This document shows positions 26,201-38,658 of a stretch of 64,000 bases of DNA, one piece after another. The stretch comes from Pseudoneurospora amorphoporcata (taxonomy: Eukaryota > Ascomycota > Sordariomycetes > Sordariales > Sordariaceae). The stretch is from positions 237,768-301,767 of the forward strand of contig MU859074.1 of assembly GCA_033297205.1 (NCBI GenBank). Reading direction: 5' to 3'. Under the pieces are notes generated by a model, which was given only the letters and a program-made list of their open reading frames with translations, did no database searches and was not told the DNA's origin. The translations under genes and the position numbers were made by a program. How positions within the stretch are numbered: position 1 is the first letter of the stretch; each line of letters begins with the position of its first letter.

Positions 26201-28675
26201 ACACGGGTGAATCCTGAAAGATGGCAGCTGAGCCGAATCACCATGCTCACAACGAACCGATCCTTCCCTACCTGGGCAAAGCAATGGGCAAGCAGGCAGA
26301 CAGCAAGTGAAGATTGACACTTGGGTCCGTCTCCTCTTGTCCTCTATCTCTCTCTCCGGCCCTGTCAACCAACACCAAACTCGACCAACGGCAGCGACTA
26401 TCGCCATCGTGACTGGCTCCCCGCCCGTGCTCGTCCTTCTCCTTCCTTGCACGCCGGCCTTTGAATGGCACGGCAGTGCTGGCTCCGTCCACTGCTCCGT
26501 CGAGGTCCCGCCCGTCTCTTCCGGCTCGGTTGAAACGTCTTTGTACCGTACATCCGTGAGGAGCATGGAAGGGCCTGTCGCTGCCTGTTGTTCACCTCTG
26601 GCTCTTGTCACGCAACTCCAGCAGTGCCCGCAGCACGTCTTCCATGATTTCTGCACCAGTCCATTCTGGCTCGTCGATTTAATATCCAGCAGCATTGCCA
26701 ACTCATCATTGCATGCGTCTTAAGGCCTTCTTGTGCCTAGCTGCCTGGCGGCCTTGCGGCCTCGCCATCACCTCGGCCATTCAGCGTCTTCGCTCCCGCC
26801 TGGGGGCCAGACGCACCCGCACCCAGGACATGCAAGGGTTCGCCGGCCCAGCCACTGTTCATGCACCTCATCCCTCATTCACCGACTTCGTGGTCGGCCA
26901 ACGAGCCAGTCATTTTGATATGGCTCGATTTGTGAAGCTACACAGACCTGTGTACCGGCCCTTTCCATGGCCATGACGGCAATTTCTCACCACTACGACA
27001 TCCTGACGAATCCAATTTGCTGACCAACTAGACGAAAGCTAAGAGAGAAACAAAACACCGAACGAGCGGTCCGGTGGTCCATGGTCCATTGACTCCATGG
27101 CCCCCGACGGAAAGCACCTATGTAGCAACACCACCGGCTGTTGTCGTCTTTTCGGAAACCTCGATCCCGCGGTTTTGATACGCCATCCGTCCATCCTTTT
27201 TCCTCTGTGCTGACCAGCTCCCAAGATGGGTCTCTCTCTCCTCCTCACTCTCGCTGCCTGCCGAACCAAGGTAGGGAATCCGCCGAGTCGCCCGTGGCCC
27301 ACTAAATGTCCAGCGCCAATCATCTCCATTTCACCTCTCCATGTCAACTTCTCCCGTTCTTCCTTGCCCGCTTGGCTATTCATTCCCCCCCGGCTCCAAC
27401 CTCAACCCCAACCCCGTTCCTGGCTGGTTCATGCAGCGTACAACGATCCGCCGGATTTGGATGCTATTTTACCTTCTGCCGTTGATCTCTACGGTAGCAT
27501 AGCAAGTGGAGATGCACCTCTACTGAAAAAATAAGGTACCGTCGAGGCCTTGTGCGGTCCGTCTGTCGATAGTGTCGATACCACAAAACTCCAGAGGATA
27601 CTTGCTGGATATGCCATGGTCCAGGCTGCATGAGTGGTTCAAAGAGCCACCAGTCAGATGGATCTTGCCAGGCTTGCTCTTCTTGGTCAATTGCTCTTCG
27701 TTTCCCCCGAGTTGCGAGCCGGGCACATCCTTTCTTCTGGCACCCCTCGGCTTCACCAAAATGCCACATCTGAATCTTGACTGGTTGCCGGCAAAAGACC
27801 GCTTGCTGCCGAATTTTTTGCATCTTGCTTCGATTTCTCGACTGAAGCATCAGACTGGCCCTCGGGCATCCCATATCGCCACCTTCCTATGCCCAACTCT
27901 GCATACCCAAAACGCCTCGCGAGCCTATCTCATCCGCCCAGCGATGGGACACGATCCAGGCGTCCCAGGGCGGCGAGAGAGGCCGAAGAACATGTGGAGG
28001 CCAACCCAGTCGTTGAGCCAGGTGCCGGAAAAGGAAAAGAAAATATCACACAAATGGTGTCGGGCTCCATCCATGCCCATTCCAATCCCAGACCGGCTCG
28101 ACTTATCAAAGCAGATCTTCCCCCCTCCAGGCATGTCAATGCATACCCCATGGGTGGTGTATGTGAGGTGTGGAGTTGGCCCGGTCTCCGGCTCTATCAA
28201 CTGGCAACGACAATGCCAGCGCATCAAAAGATGGGTCACACTTTGAGCCGCATCTCGACGGTCGAACATTGCATCTGACGAACACTTTCTCCTCCTGTCC
28301 GTTTGGCTTTCCCTCATGTCGTCTCTTTGGCGTCTGAATTCATACATTTTTGCCTCCCCTCTTGCCCCGCACGAAGCTGCTCCTTCACTGCAATATGTAA
28401 AGCACACATGTCTCGCCGTTGACTGCTCATCAAAGCTGATGCAGCTTCGTCGTCCAAACCTGCCTGCTTCTGGCACTGCCTCGTATCTCCTCTTGCCTTT
28501 TAGTTAGGCTCAATTGCATAACATCCTCGGATATCGGACATCTACCCGCGGCATCCTCACCTTCTTCTTTTTCACCATCGTCACCTCCACTGCTTTGTAG
28601 GATTTCATACATTCTGCCGTTTCACATCTGTCTCGCTTCTCCTGGAATACCCTTTTCCACAGGCAAACCGTCACA
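23290..28675. other. 5.4-kb stretch without a convincing gene
   Basis: The largest frame is 225 codons (26701-26024, minus); it has no recognisable domain and overlaps open frames on the other strand. Nothing here joins into a spliced product I can support. The last 2 kb before 28676 is pyrimidine-rich and may be a long promoter or leader for the RNA-binding-like gene. Untranslated transcripts cannot be excluded. Confidence 0.4.
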
Positions 28676-29456
28676 ATGGCTGGTTTCTACATGCAGTATC
28701 TGGAAAGTAAGTCACCCACGCGTCAACCGTTGCTGTCAAACGTCGCTTTCCGATGTAATTGCAAATCCTACACTACCAATCTTGTTGTGGGGTGTTGTCA
28801 CGAAGCATGACATTTCCTCCTTTGGAATGGTTTACCCCTGCATGAGATTTCCACAACATGGAGATGTCCCGCCTCTTTCTTCTTCCAGAGATCGTATACC
28901 AGGTGTCATCTTGCCCCCGTTACCCACAGATCAAACCGACCCTGGTCTGGTCATAGGGCTGAAGCATCCATATTCGGCTGCCACGCAGTCAGGGAATCCA
29001 TTTGCGCATGCCTCCTGCGTTACCCACATCTTGTGATCGAGCCTAGGTACTTTCGACATTCTGATGAGGAAAGCCGCTAATTTGGGTGCTTATACAGGTC
29101 TCTGCCGGCGTCGTGGATGGCACGATCCCTCCTACGAGTGCTACCGTGATGGCAGTGGCTTTACCTGCTTGGTTCTCGTCAACGGCCGCAAATACCAGAC
29201 AGATATTCCATATGAATCACACGGACTCGCCCAGGAGAACGCGGCCATGCGTGCGTTCATGGTCTGCCGAAATTTCTCGGTCAATGGAGGGATGCTAGCC
29301 CGCAACGGAATCGTCCAAGGGTTGCCAGCAGACGAGGCCAAACACAAGTCCAGACGGACGAGCCGTCCCCATACGTCTTCTCACTATCCGCATGGACACC
29401 GCAATCGGCATTCCGGAGACGAATCGAGCAGCAGCTCGACTGCTTCGGTGGAGTGA
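28676..29456 (+). CDS. Small double-stranded-RNA-binding-like protein
   Basis: A 129-residue product from two exons, 28676-28706 (MAGFYMQYLE plus one base) and 29098-29456. The 391-base intron is long for this window (GTAAGT and TATACAG). The junction restores MQYLESLCRRRGWHDPSYEC, which continues into DGSGFTCLVLVNGRKYQTDI, YESHGLAQENAAMRAFMVC. This has the order and key residues of a dsRNA-binding fold: an N-terminal helix, P-x-Y-E, three strands with G-x-x-F-x-C and V-N-G, then an A-x-E-x-A-A-x-x-A helix. The tail is Ser/His/Arg-rich and ends SSSSSTASVE. There is no catalytic domain, so the protein may bind structured RNA or serve as a protein-protein module. The family assignment rests on pattern only. 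It stands alone between two long gene-free stretches. Confidence 0.75.
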
Positions 29457-30232
29457 GGGCCACGGAGCCGCCATACCTTGGCGGATGACAACACACCCCA
29501 TTGAAAAGGCATGGTGCTTTCTTCATCAGCGGATTTGGATTTTCTCTTTTTCTTCTAAACTTCTTTCACGCTTCACAGCAACATGAGACCCGGGATTTAT
29601 ACCCCTAGGTGACGACCAATCAACGACTCGGCAAAAGAAGAACGAATAGCATGACGACTGGTTTCTACACGTACAAAAGCTGCATCGGCACAATTCATGA
29701 CTGGACCACCTACGACATATAGATACATTGATCTGACACTTTGTCACGATTCAGTTTCATTCCTTTTATTTTGGGTTCTCCGGTTTCCCTCCCCGTGTTT
29801 GACGGATTTTGGTGTTTTTTAAAAACCTCCTTGGGCCTCGGGAAAGCTTCGTACCGTGGAAGTACAGCCGTACTTGGATTGGATGGTCCCAGCATGGAAA
29901 TACGAACCCAAGCCTGACTCCAGGTGACAATGGATCGTCCTCCCCGTTGCTTTTTGTCGATGTTGGAGAGCTTAGTGGTATCCAAGACCGCGTTCGACTG
30001 CAAAGCTTATGGTTCGATGGACCCTTGTGCCCGACACAATGAGGCAGGACGCTTCCATGTGGCTGTTACTTCCTGGTTTGGGACGCATCTCATCATTATT
30101 GCAGTTGTCTTGTAAGGCAACCCACACACACTCATTGCACCTAGAGTTATTTGGCTTTGCGTCTTCATGAGTGAGACCTTGGAGCAGTCCGACCATGCAT
30201 AGGCCCCCATGCTGCGCTGCAAGATGTCTATC

Positions 30233-30275
<43 letters not shown>

Positions 30276-33200
30276 AACCGGGAGGCAGAAACGCATTGGA
30301 CCGGCGAAGGGCAAACCTGGTCACGTCGGACTGGTTGGACACTTTATTTCTTCGTTTTCATGTATCGTTGGGGAATGGCTTGGGAGTTGCCCGGTTTTTC
30401 ATTTTCTCCTACTTTTTCTTCTCTTCTGGGTATCATTATTTACGATTTTACGACTTAACGAAATGACATTTCCAAGAGACGCTGATGAGGAGGACCAAGG
30501 GACTTGACTGCTGGGTGGGGGAGAGGTCTGACAGGGAGGCGGAGAGTGAAAGGAGAGGGGATGTTGGCAGCATCAAGTAAGGAAGCGTATATGACCCGTC
30601 GCACCTGTGAACAAGATAGAGGGTGACGATGACGACGACATGACTGATAAAAGAATACAACTGTTTTCTCGCGGCCTTGGTCAAGTTCGGCGTGTGGTCT
30701 TACTGTGAGATACTCTGTTACTGTGAGATGTTCTCCTTTGTGTCATGTTCTCGACCATCAACAGAGGTTCAGGGGAAGCGAGACTTGTTCACTAACAAGT
30801 TTAACGCAGGTTTCCGAGAGAAGTTGTTAATACACAAGTACCAGCCGACGTCCATTCAGCCTAGGTAGTCCAGTCTGAGCCATCCACCTCAGCCCTATAT
30901 CCCGATCCCGATCCCGATTCGGTACGTATGCGTAGTTAACCCTGTATCGGGTTACTGCGCTAGGGAAATGGAAGGGAAGAGAAGAGCAGAACAAACGAAC
31001 ACACGGGGAAAGGAACAGAAGCGGATATGCCGCAAGGGGTGATATAAGGTTGGTACTTGTCCGAGCCCAAGGCTCTAGGGTCTCCGTCCAGGGTAAGGAT
31101 ACCTTCGGTCTTGGAGAAGGTGCCAGGGGTTAGTCGGATCCGAGGGGTTCAGTTCGGTAATGGAACTTCTACTTCATAGGTAGAGACTGAGACTTGATGG
31201 GTCTCATATGACTTTTATGGATATTTTGGGAATGAGAGTGAGGGTGTTGAAGATTTGGGGAGAGAGAGAGAGACGAGGCTGAGGTGATGAAGAAGGCACT
31301 GCAGAAAGTATCCAAACTCGGAACAGAAACCTGAGCCGTTCTGGGAGCCGCCAATCTCCGAGTGACTTGACTGACAATCACCGGCGCCACAAAGCCGTGA
31401 TGAGTGTGATCATCACCACCTCTGTAGTATACATAGTTGAGGGCTTGGACCGAGCTTGGGTGCGGGGTGTTAAACGCAAAACGTGGCGGTGCTTGTTTCA
31501 TTGGAAGTCACAAGGAACATTCGGGGATGATGGATAGATAAGGTACCCTTGTCTGTGGCGGCTGTGAACTGTATACTTGATCACATCTCAAGGGTCGAAC
31601 ACAACTTCGTCAGCACATGACTTCCTCCACCTTCTAATCTGGTGATGTTCGTGGGCGTATTTGATGAAGAGCGGTAGTTAAGGATGTGATCTCTCGTACC
31701 TGCTTGGGGTGGTTGTGATGGCGGTTGTTATACGAAACGAGTGTTATTTATTGTATGGTGATACCTATGCACTCTAGGTAAATGTAATGTTGAAGTTCAG
31801 ACTCTTGAAGGATTGAAAGTGAGGTGAGTGGTATACAGCTACGTTGCGCGTACGTCAGCCCATTCCCACATCTCGGGGTATTTCTGGATCACAGTGTATC
31901 CGGTTGTACGCGGTGGATAAAACAACCCTTCATTTCCTCGACAGGGAAGCTTGTTTTGACCTTTTGACGATCCGCCTCAAATTCCCCCACAACCCGATGG
32001 ATGAAATCGTAGAGACCTATTCGCAGAGTCCGACATGTGCTCGGCACTCATATTGTTTCTTTTCCTGTTATTTTGACTGAGGCATCGCATGCTGCCTCGG
32101 CCAACTTTGACGATGTTTCTCAAAAGCAGGTTTGTTGCGTAATTCGTGGGGTCGTGGTGCGGGCGTGGTGTGCTGCTAAAAGTTCCATGACCCACGACCC
32201 ACGGCCGAAAGATGGAGCACATGACAGTTTTGAGACGGAGGGGCAGGTTTGGGGGTTGTGGCGTGTGTTGTATGTATATGGCCGTATGGGAATTGGTTTA
32301 GTCGAGGATGTATGGCTTCAATGTCCGACGATGAGATGGAAGAAGGCATTTGAGTTGGTTGATCACACAGACCAATTGTCTGAATCTGAAACATCTTGCA
32401 GATTATCGTGATAAAAGTCAAGGGCAAGTCGCTCATCGAATTGGCAAGGTCTGATGTCGTCGACGTTGACCTGTTCGGGCGGCGCCGTGGCTACACTAAA
32501 AAAAGGGGCACCGAAACAAAAGAAGCATTGATGGAAATTCAGGGGATCATGTTCTGCAACGGCGCAAGCCAATCTCGTCAAAGGAGATTGATGTGGTTTT
32601 GATTGGCGAGCCCGCTTGAGTTTCTTGATTGGCCTGCCCTCTTTGGCTGAACATCTGGCCAATGGGAGATGCCCATTTGAGGCCGTGCCCCCCCCCCAAC
32701 CTGACCAAAAGTGGACGCAGAAGAGAGCAACCGGAGATGGAGCACGGGCCACAGGAACCGCTAGCGGACCGTTTTAACATGCTTTTTGGTGCACCGGCAT
32801 GGACCAGGAAATCACAGGGAATCCACTGGAAGCTGCTGCGCCATGCCCAAACCAGCTCGAGATGGAAACAGCAATGACAGCCTTGCCGTTGCAAGAGAGC
32901 AGTGGTAAGACGAGAGAGAGAGAGAGAGGCCAAGGAGACGAGGAACTGAGTCTGAAATGGGTGAGAATAGCGGTAGAAGTGGATGAAAATGGCAAGTGTG
33001 GATGGAATTTGCTACGGAAACGTCGAGACCGCCCGAGGTACGTACTCTTTTAAAGAGGGTTTCTTGGCGAGGGTGCCTGCGTGCGGGAGCCAAACCTAGG
33101 TACTCAAGTGGACGGGGTGTGACCTGCCCCCCCTGTTCCAGCCAGGGGAAAGCTTGAGTACCAACCTGCGTGGACTGGAGGACAGGCTGGGCAGCCAACC

Positions 33201-33673
33201 ACTGACGGCAGCCTCAGACCATCCCACACGTAACACACACAAGCGGGCGGGCACCTCAACTCGACCGTCCGGGACCCTCGACTCGAAAAAAGATCCAGAG
33301 TGTCCTCAACCAAACAAACATTAATCTTCGCTTCCGCTTCCATTCATCATCCCACCTCTCCCACACCCAAACCACACCTTTCGTCCTCCGGACACACCAC
33401 CACTACTATCCCTCTTCCATCTTCCCTTCCCGTCCATCGTCCTGTTCGTACTTCACAGGTCGTTGTTAATTCCCGCCAACAAGAGGCTATAGTAATCACC
33501 TGCCCCCTTTCACGACGCCCGAGTTCTTGCACGCCTTTGTAGCAAGCAACCTTTCCAGCATCTTCCTTCCTTCTTACACTCGTTGAACAACCCTTTCTTC
33601 GATACGCTCGCTGTCTATCACGACAGTTACGACCGACACTTCCACCAACGCAAACCCCACCAACACAGCAAAC
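29457..33673. other. 4.2-kb intergenic stretch, no gene seen
   Basis: This contains a 39-base T homopolymer at 30236, a CCCGAT triple near 30900, a GA tract near 31260 and another near 32920. Frames up to about 130 codons on either strand lack any motif. The last 400 bases are C/T-rich and should hold the promoter and leader of the GDP-mannose pyrophosphorylase gene. Confidence 0.45.
30236..30274. repeat. 39-base poly(T) homopolymer
   Basis: An uninterrupted T run. Read on the minus strand it is a poly(A) tract, but no tRNA-like or reverse-transcriptase sequence is recognised next to it. The assembled length is unreliable. Confidence 0.9.
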
Positions 33674-35118
33674 ATGAAGGGTAAGCTCTCCTCGACGACT
33701 CTTCCCCTCCCCTCCCCGCCACTTTCCTGGCGGTGGTGCTCTGGCCACACAACGAGCCTTGCATTGATGGGAACCCTGTCTGACGCGTTTCCCCTGCTAC
33801 AGCTCTTATTCTCGTCGGCGGCTTTGGCACTCGCCTTCGCCCTCTCGTAAGCGACCCCCGTACCATACCATACCATACCATACCATGCATACCATCCCAG
33901 GCCGGGTCATGCCATGGCCTCGTGGCTGGCCTGTATGCGGCCCGGTAGCCGCCATGGCACGTCGACGTCGTCACTAACGACGTCTATCCATATAGACTTT
34001 GACCATGCCTAAGCCCCTGGTTGAGTTCGGCAACAAGCGTATGATTCTACACCAGATCGAGGCCCTTGCGGCGGCCGGTGTTACCGACATCGTTCTCGCC
34101 GTGAACTATCGTCCTGAAATTATGGAGAAGTACTTGGCTGAGGTAAGTGACGAGCTCCCTTCCCAAGACCAAGGTCCCCTAACCAAAGGTTCCTTACTGA
34201 CGCTTTCTTCTCCCGACGTAGTACGAGAAGCAGTTCGGCATTAACATTACCATCTCGATCGAGAACGAGCCCCTGGGTACTGCTGGTCCCCTGAAGTTGG
34301 CCGAGGAGGTCCTCAGGAAGGATGACACTCCCTTCTTCGTCCTCAACTCCGACGTTACCTGCGAATATCCCTTCAAGGAGCTCGCCGCTTTCCACAAGGC
34401 CCACGGAGACGAGGGTACCATCGTGGTGACCAAGGTGGAGGAGCCTTCCAAGTACGGTGTCGTTGTTCACAAGCCCAACCACCCCTCTCGCATCGATCGC
34501 TTCGTCGAGAAGCCCGTACAGTTCGTCGGCAACCGCATCAACGCCGGTATCTACATCCTCAACCCCTCAGTCATTGACCGCATCGAGTTGAGGCCCACCT
34601 CCATCGAACAGGAGACCTTCCCTGCCATGGTCAGGGACGGTCAACTACACTCTTTCGACCTCGAGGGCTTCTGGATGGACGTCGGTCAGCCCAAGGATTT
34701 CCTGACGGGTACCTGCCTCTATCTCTCTTCTCTCACCAAGAAGGGCTCCAAGGAGCTCGCCCCCACCACTCTGCCCTACGTCCACGGCGGCAACGTTCTT
34801 ATCGACCCCTCAGCGAAGATCGGCAAGAACTGCAGAATCGGACCCAACGTCACCATCGGCCCCAACGTTGTCGTTGGCGACGGTGTCCGCCTGCAGCGCT
34901 GCGTGTTGCTCGAAAACTCAAAGGTTAAGGACCACGCTTGGGTCAAGAGCACCATTGTTGGCTGGAACAGCACGGTTGGCAAGTGGGCCCGTCTCGAGAA
35001 CGTGACCGTCCTAGGCGACGATGTCACCATTGGCGATGAGATTTACGTTAACGGCGGCAGCGTTCTGCCACACAAGACCATCAAGGCCAACGTCGATGTA
35101 CCGGCCATTATCATGTAA
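33674..35118 (+). CDS. mpg1: Mannose-1-phosphate guanylyltransferase (GDP-mannose pyrophosphorylase)
   Basis: Makes GDP-mannose from mannose-1-phosphate and GTP in the cytosol. This is the donor for N- and O-glycosylation, GPI anchors and cell-wall mannan. The protein is 364 residues, the usual length of fungal PSA1/VIG9/MPG1. Four exons: 33674-33680 (only ATGAAGG), 33803-33846, 33996-34142 and 34222-35118. All junctions keep frame and give [20 protein letters not shown] at the N-terminus, the nucleotidyltransferase signature. The Lys of the FVEKP motif is present ([12 protein letters not shown]), as are [11 protein letters not shown] and NAGIYILNP. The C-terminal third is a left-handed beta-helix of hexapeptide repeats ([20 protein letters not shown]), and the protein ends VDVPAIIM. 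The very short first exons follow the pattern of highly expressed fungal genes. Intron 2 (33847-33995) contains a CCATA repeat. Confidence 0.97.
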
Positions 35119-35687
35119 ACGAAGCCATCTAGTCCTGACTTTCCGCGACCGCAACGATGACGAGACGAGCTATATAATCATTCATCTTAATTTCTTCGAA
35201 AATATACCACCTTTTAAGATCTTTTATCAACGCCGCCGCACTTTTTCCACATCCACGAGTTTTTATTGCCTTACTCGTCTCTTTGAGTCAGCCACTATCA
35301 TCTGTGTCGACGCTTGAACCGCCAAAGAAAACACAATCCTCCCGGCTTTCTCCCCTCCTCGATCTTGATATTCTTGTCAGCTCGACGCATTTTGTTTCAT
35401 CATCCGCCAAAAACGGTGCCCTGCGCGGAATGACTCTCACGGCGGATGACTTTTCAGAGATGATTTTCGGGAAACGGACTAGATATACGCTATACCGTAA
35501 TGTCATTTCTTGAGCGGATCATTGTACAGTATACGAAGCTGCATCGGTTGTTGCATGCGAACTTGTTGTTCTTGGGGATGGAAAGGACGATGCATTTCTG
35601 GGGGGTCTTGAAAAGCGCATGTGAAGTCAAAAAGGAGTCTGGACTTTTCGCGACGCTTGTTGCAAGATTTTCTTATGCCATGGCATG

Positions 35688-35951
35688 AAAAATGGGTTAG
35701 GGGGGTAGTCAGACATTACCATGCAATTGACTCGCAATTCATCAATTCCTCCCTCTCTCCCTCTCCCGCGGGGGGGGGGGCGCGCGGGGGGCCGGCGGGG
35801 CGGCGGGGGGGGGGGAGGGGGGGCGGCGGGGGGGGGGGTNNNNNNNNNNAAAAATGGTTTTGGGGGGTTTTCAGACATTACCATTCCATTGACGCGCAAT
35901 TAATAAATTACTCCCCCCCCCCCCCCCCCCCTCCCCCCCCCCCCCCCCCCC
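35688..35951. other. Assembly gap flanked by a duplicated, error-rich copy of the same sequence
   Basis: Ten Ns stand at 35840-35849. The left edge (from 35688) reads AAAAATGGGTTAGGGGGG, then CAGACATTACCATGCAATTG. The right edge (from 35850) reads AAAAATGGTTTTGGGGGG, then CAGACATTACCATTCCATTG. These are the same 65 bases read twice with errors, each running into long G or C homopolymers. It is an artefact of two contig ends that were not merged over a C-rich tract, not a biological repeat. Confidence 0.8.
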
Positions 35952-36691
35952 TAGGTGTCACGGTCGTACGATCGTGATGCTCCGTATGGTTGTGATGAGG
36001 ATGTTGTCGTATGTACCGGCAGTGATATGTTGGAGGCAGTTGAAGGAATGTGTAAGAGGAGAATTTCCAGTTGGTGGCTTTTCGGCAGGACACAACATAC
36101 AACAGGCCGGTATAGTTTATGTTATAAGAGGCGTAAGAATATGATGGAGAGAGTTCTGGTCAAGAGGGAAAGAAAGAAGATCAGGTTATCACCATCATAT
36201 CCCACTTCACTTCAGTCGGGTTTTAACCAGCATCTTCATCTAGCGGCTTTTCCAAGTTTCAGATAGAAGTGACGATATGCCATATATACCAAGATCATCT
36301 CTAACGATGCCTTGGTCACAGGGAGGCACATGTAAGCTGCAGTGTGTAGTATACCTGCTTCTGTTTAATACCGCACCATATCTGCCTTGCCTCGCCTTAT
36401 CTTGCATTTTCTTTCTTTGCCTTTCCATGCATCGAATAAGTTACTTCAGGTACATTCACTCTTGTTGTTCTGGCTTGTTTTACATTGTCTTCCCTTACAT
36501 TGCATTGCTCCCACATCCTGTTGTCTTCACATTACCTCGCCTTACATATCTCCAACTGCAAACCGGAGTTAGGTAACCAGCCTGTGCTCCAACAATCATC
36601 TGAGAATTTGTCTGTCTATTGCAGTTTCTACATCCGATCTAGCCCGTACGAGAGTTGTAATGGTGTGTGTGTGTCTGGTTGGTGTACCGTA

Positions 36692-37041
36692 GAAACTCGC
36701 CAGATTGGCAAACCTCTAATGCCAGAAAACCAGGTTATCTGGGCAGAATAAGCACAGTTCTGTAAGGCTCACGTCCGGCTTCCTGTATAGTAATATGTGT
36801 GTTAAGGTGGAGGGCAATGTCGCTGGCCGGGGACTTATTAACTCGGCCTTTTCGACTATGCCACTTACTGGAGGAATTTCTTCTATTTTGCTATAGGGCT
36901 AGGACCCCCGACGGCCATCGATACTGTGTGCATTGAATTGCAGTCAAAACTAGGCCAGCAGAGCACATTATGTATGCTGCTTCCTGTGCTTACTGTCGGG
37001 CGCTCAAAGAGGGTTAGAGGTTTGCCAATCTGGCGAGTTTC
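36692..37041. mobile_element. MITE with perfect 28-bp terminal inverted repeats and TA target duplication
   Basis: The element is 350 bp. Its left end begins GAAACTCGCCAGATTGGCAA, and the reverse complement of its right end is identical over 28 bases. TA dinucleotides flank both ends (36690-36691 and 37042-37043), as expected for Tc1/mariner or Fot1/pogo-type transposition. There is no coding capacity, so it would need a transposase supplied in trans. The perfect ends suggest fairly recent insertion or little RIP exposure because of its short length. Confidence 0.88.
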
Positions 37042-37686
37042 TAGGGTAGTTCAGCGTGTAGACCTCTATTGTAGATAAACAGACATCAGAATCAGGGTGC
37101 ACGCAAGAGAGAGGGTCGAGTGGCAGCCCGGTGAATCATCACAAGCCCTGGCAACACCTTGATCAAGATTGCGCGGGTTTGGATAGGGACTTCAGAGCGC
37201 TTGGTTAGGATTCGGTTCGTATATATGCGCACATAGAGGTATCGTCCTTGGAGGAGGAGTAGTCTAGTGTCCCAACCCAAACAGGCAGGTGCTGAACTCT
37301 CATGATAACGTGCTGGTATGTTTGCTCTGTTATCTGATACGAAAGTGTCATTTCCATGCTCTCGCGAGGTTACCTATCTGAGTGGATATGTAACTCTATG
37401 TCGCTTTCCTTTCGACTTGTTATATACTCAGGCCGTTGAAGTGGGCAACGAACAAACACAAAGGCTAATTAATGTAAGTAGTGATCCAGCGACAAAATCG
37501 CAAAAAGACTTTGTTTACCCTCGACCGAGGTCCGCGAGGCAACTCAGCTCATGTAAATCCGCGACTTATCAATGTAAACCTAGGTAAGATAGTATCTTGC
37601 AGAAAGGAGGTTCATGATAGATACCAAAGGACAGGCAAGCAGTGACTGTAACATATGTATGTCAACCCCAAAAGACGCCAAGGCGG

Positions 37687-37727
37687 CATGACATGACATG
37701 ACATGACATGACATGATATGACATGAT
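37687..37727. repeat. ACATG pentanucleotide tandem repeat
   Basis: About eight units of ACATG with two ACATG-to-ATATG changes. It is a simple microsatellite in intergenic DNA. Confidence 0.85.
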
Positions 37728-38658
37728 AGCAGAACTTGGGGTACATACATACACTATAAGCTTCAACCGACAGCTTGTGAATATGCATATGCATATCTAG
37801 CATGATTTCGACTTGCCTGCACATTCCTTCCTGTCTCTGGCCTGGAAGTGCTATGCAAGTCTCTGGCGTTTCTCCGTTGTACCTAGGTATGCATGTGTAG
37901 ATGACACGATAACATGTAGCAACCAGGGCAATCGAAGCACATGTGTGACGGGACCAATCTTATAACCTCATTGTGCGGAAGTCGGGATTCTCCGGATGCA
38001 AATGTGTGTTGCGTGAGAGAACCGGATGTGCAGCTAGTTGGGATGACGCCGGCCATGTAGTGGAGGGTGACTTTGTCTCCAGTATGACCGAATTGACAGT
38101 TGTGAGAAGGGATGGCAGGTTAGAGTCGATGGAATACCAGCAAGGCAGGGTTTTCTGCAGTCGAAAACAGCTCATTGTGGAAGCTGGATTGTTCAGGGTA
38201 GCAAAAAAAGCAAGAAACAAATGAAATGCAACATCAAGATGTAGTACTACAGTTCACGGGGTGCAAAGAACAAGGAGCTTTAGATATATGTTATGATATT
38301 GCTCGATAGTGATCAAATGCTTATGTTTCAAGTAATAAATGAGGGTATCCTCGCAAGGTATCAGATGAAGCCAAATATTTCCTCCCACCGGCAGTCCCAT
38401 TAGCGCTTATTCATGCGCGTGTTGCTTTGCTCATTCGCCCTTTTTCGCCCAGAACTCCTCGCAAAAAGCACAATCATCATAAGTTATACAAGAGAAAAGA
38501 ATGAAAAAAAGATCCAAAATGCTCATCCCAAACTCCGTCGCAAAATCCCAATGCAGTTTTCAAGAAGCAAAATGTTGTACAAGGTCATCGATGTGTGATG
38601 GACCTAGAAAGGGAAGAAGGTTTGAAAAAAGGGGAGAAAGCGAGAAAGTTCACCAGTT

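Larger units (their letters stand above)
35119..38658. other. Intergenic stretch with assembly gap and MITE; no gene seen
   Basis: After the 3' UTR of the pyrophosphorylase gene this holds a bad-sequence region with an N gap (35688-35951), a TA-flanked MITE (36692-37041), and an ACATG pentanucleotide tract (37687-37727). No frame is protein-like. The right end overlaps the 3' UTR of the glycerol kinase gene. Confidence 0.5.

Noticed and set aside
26024..26701. 225-codon open frame on the minus strand
   Set aside because: Cys- and Arg-rich random-looking composition with no domain, and overlapped by a 138-codon frame on the plus strand.
27572..28246. 224-codon open frame on the plus strand upstream of the RNA-binding-like gene
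   Set aside because: No recognisable domain or composition bias typical of proteins. It lies in pyrimidine-rich leader-like DNA.
30236..30274. Poly(T) tract as the tail of a minus-strand retroposon
   Set aside because: No recognisable element sequence on the expected side and no flanking duplication seen.
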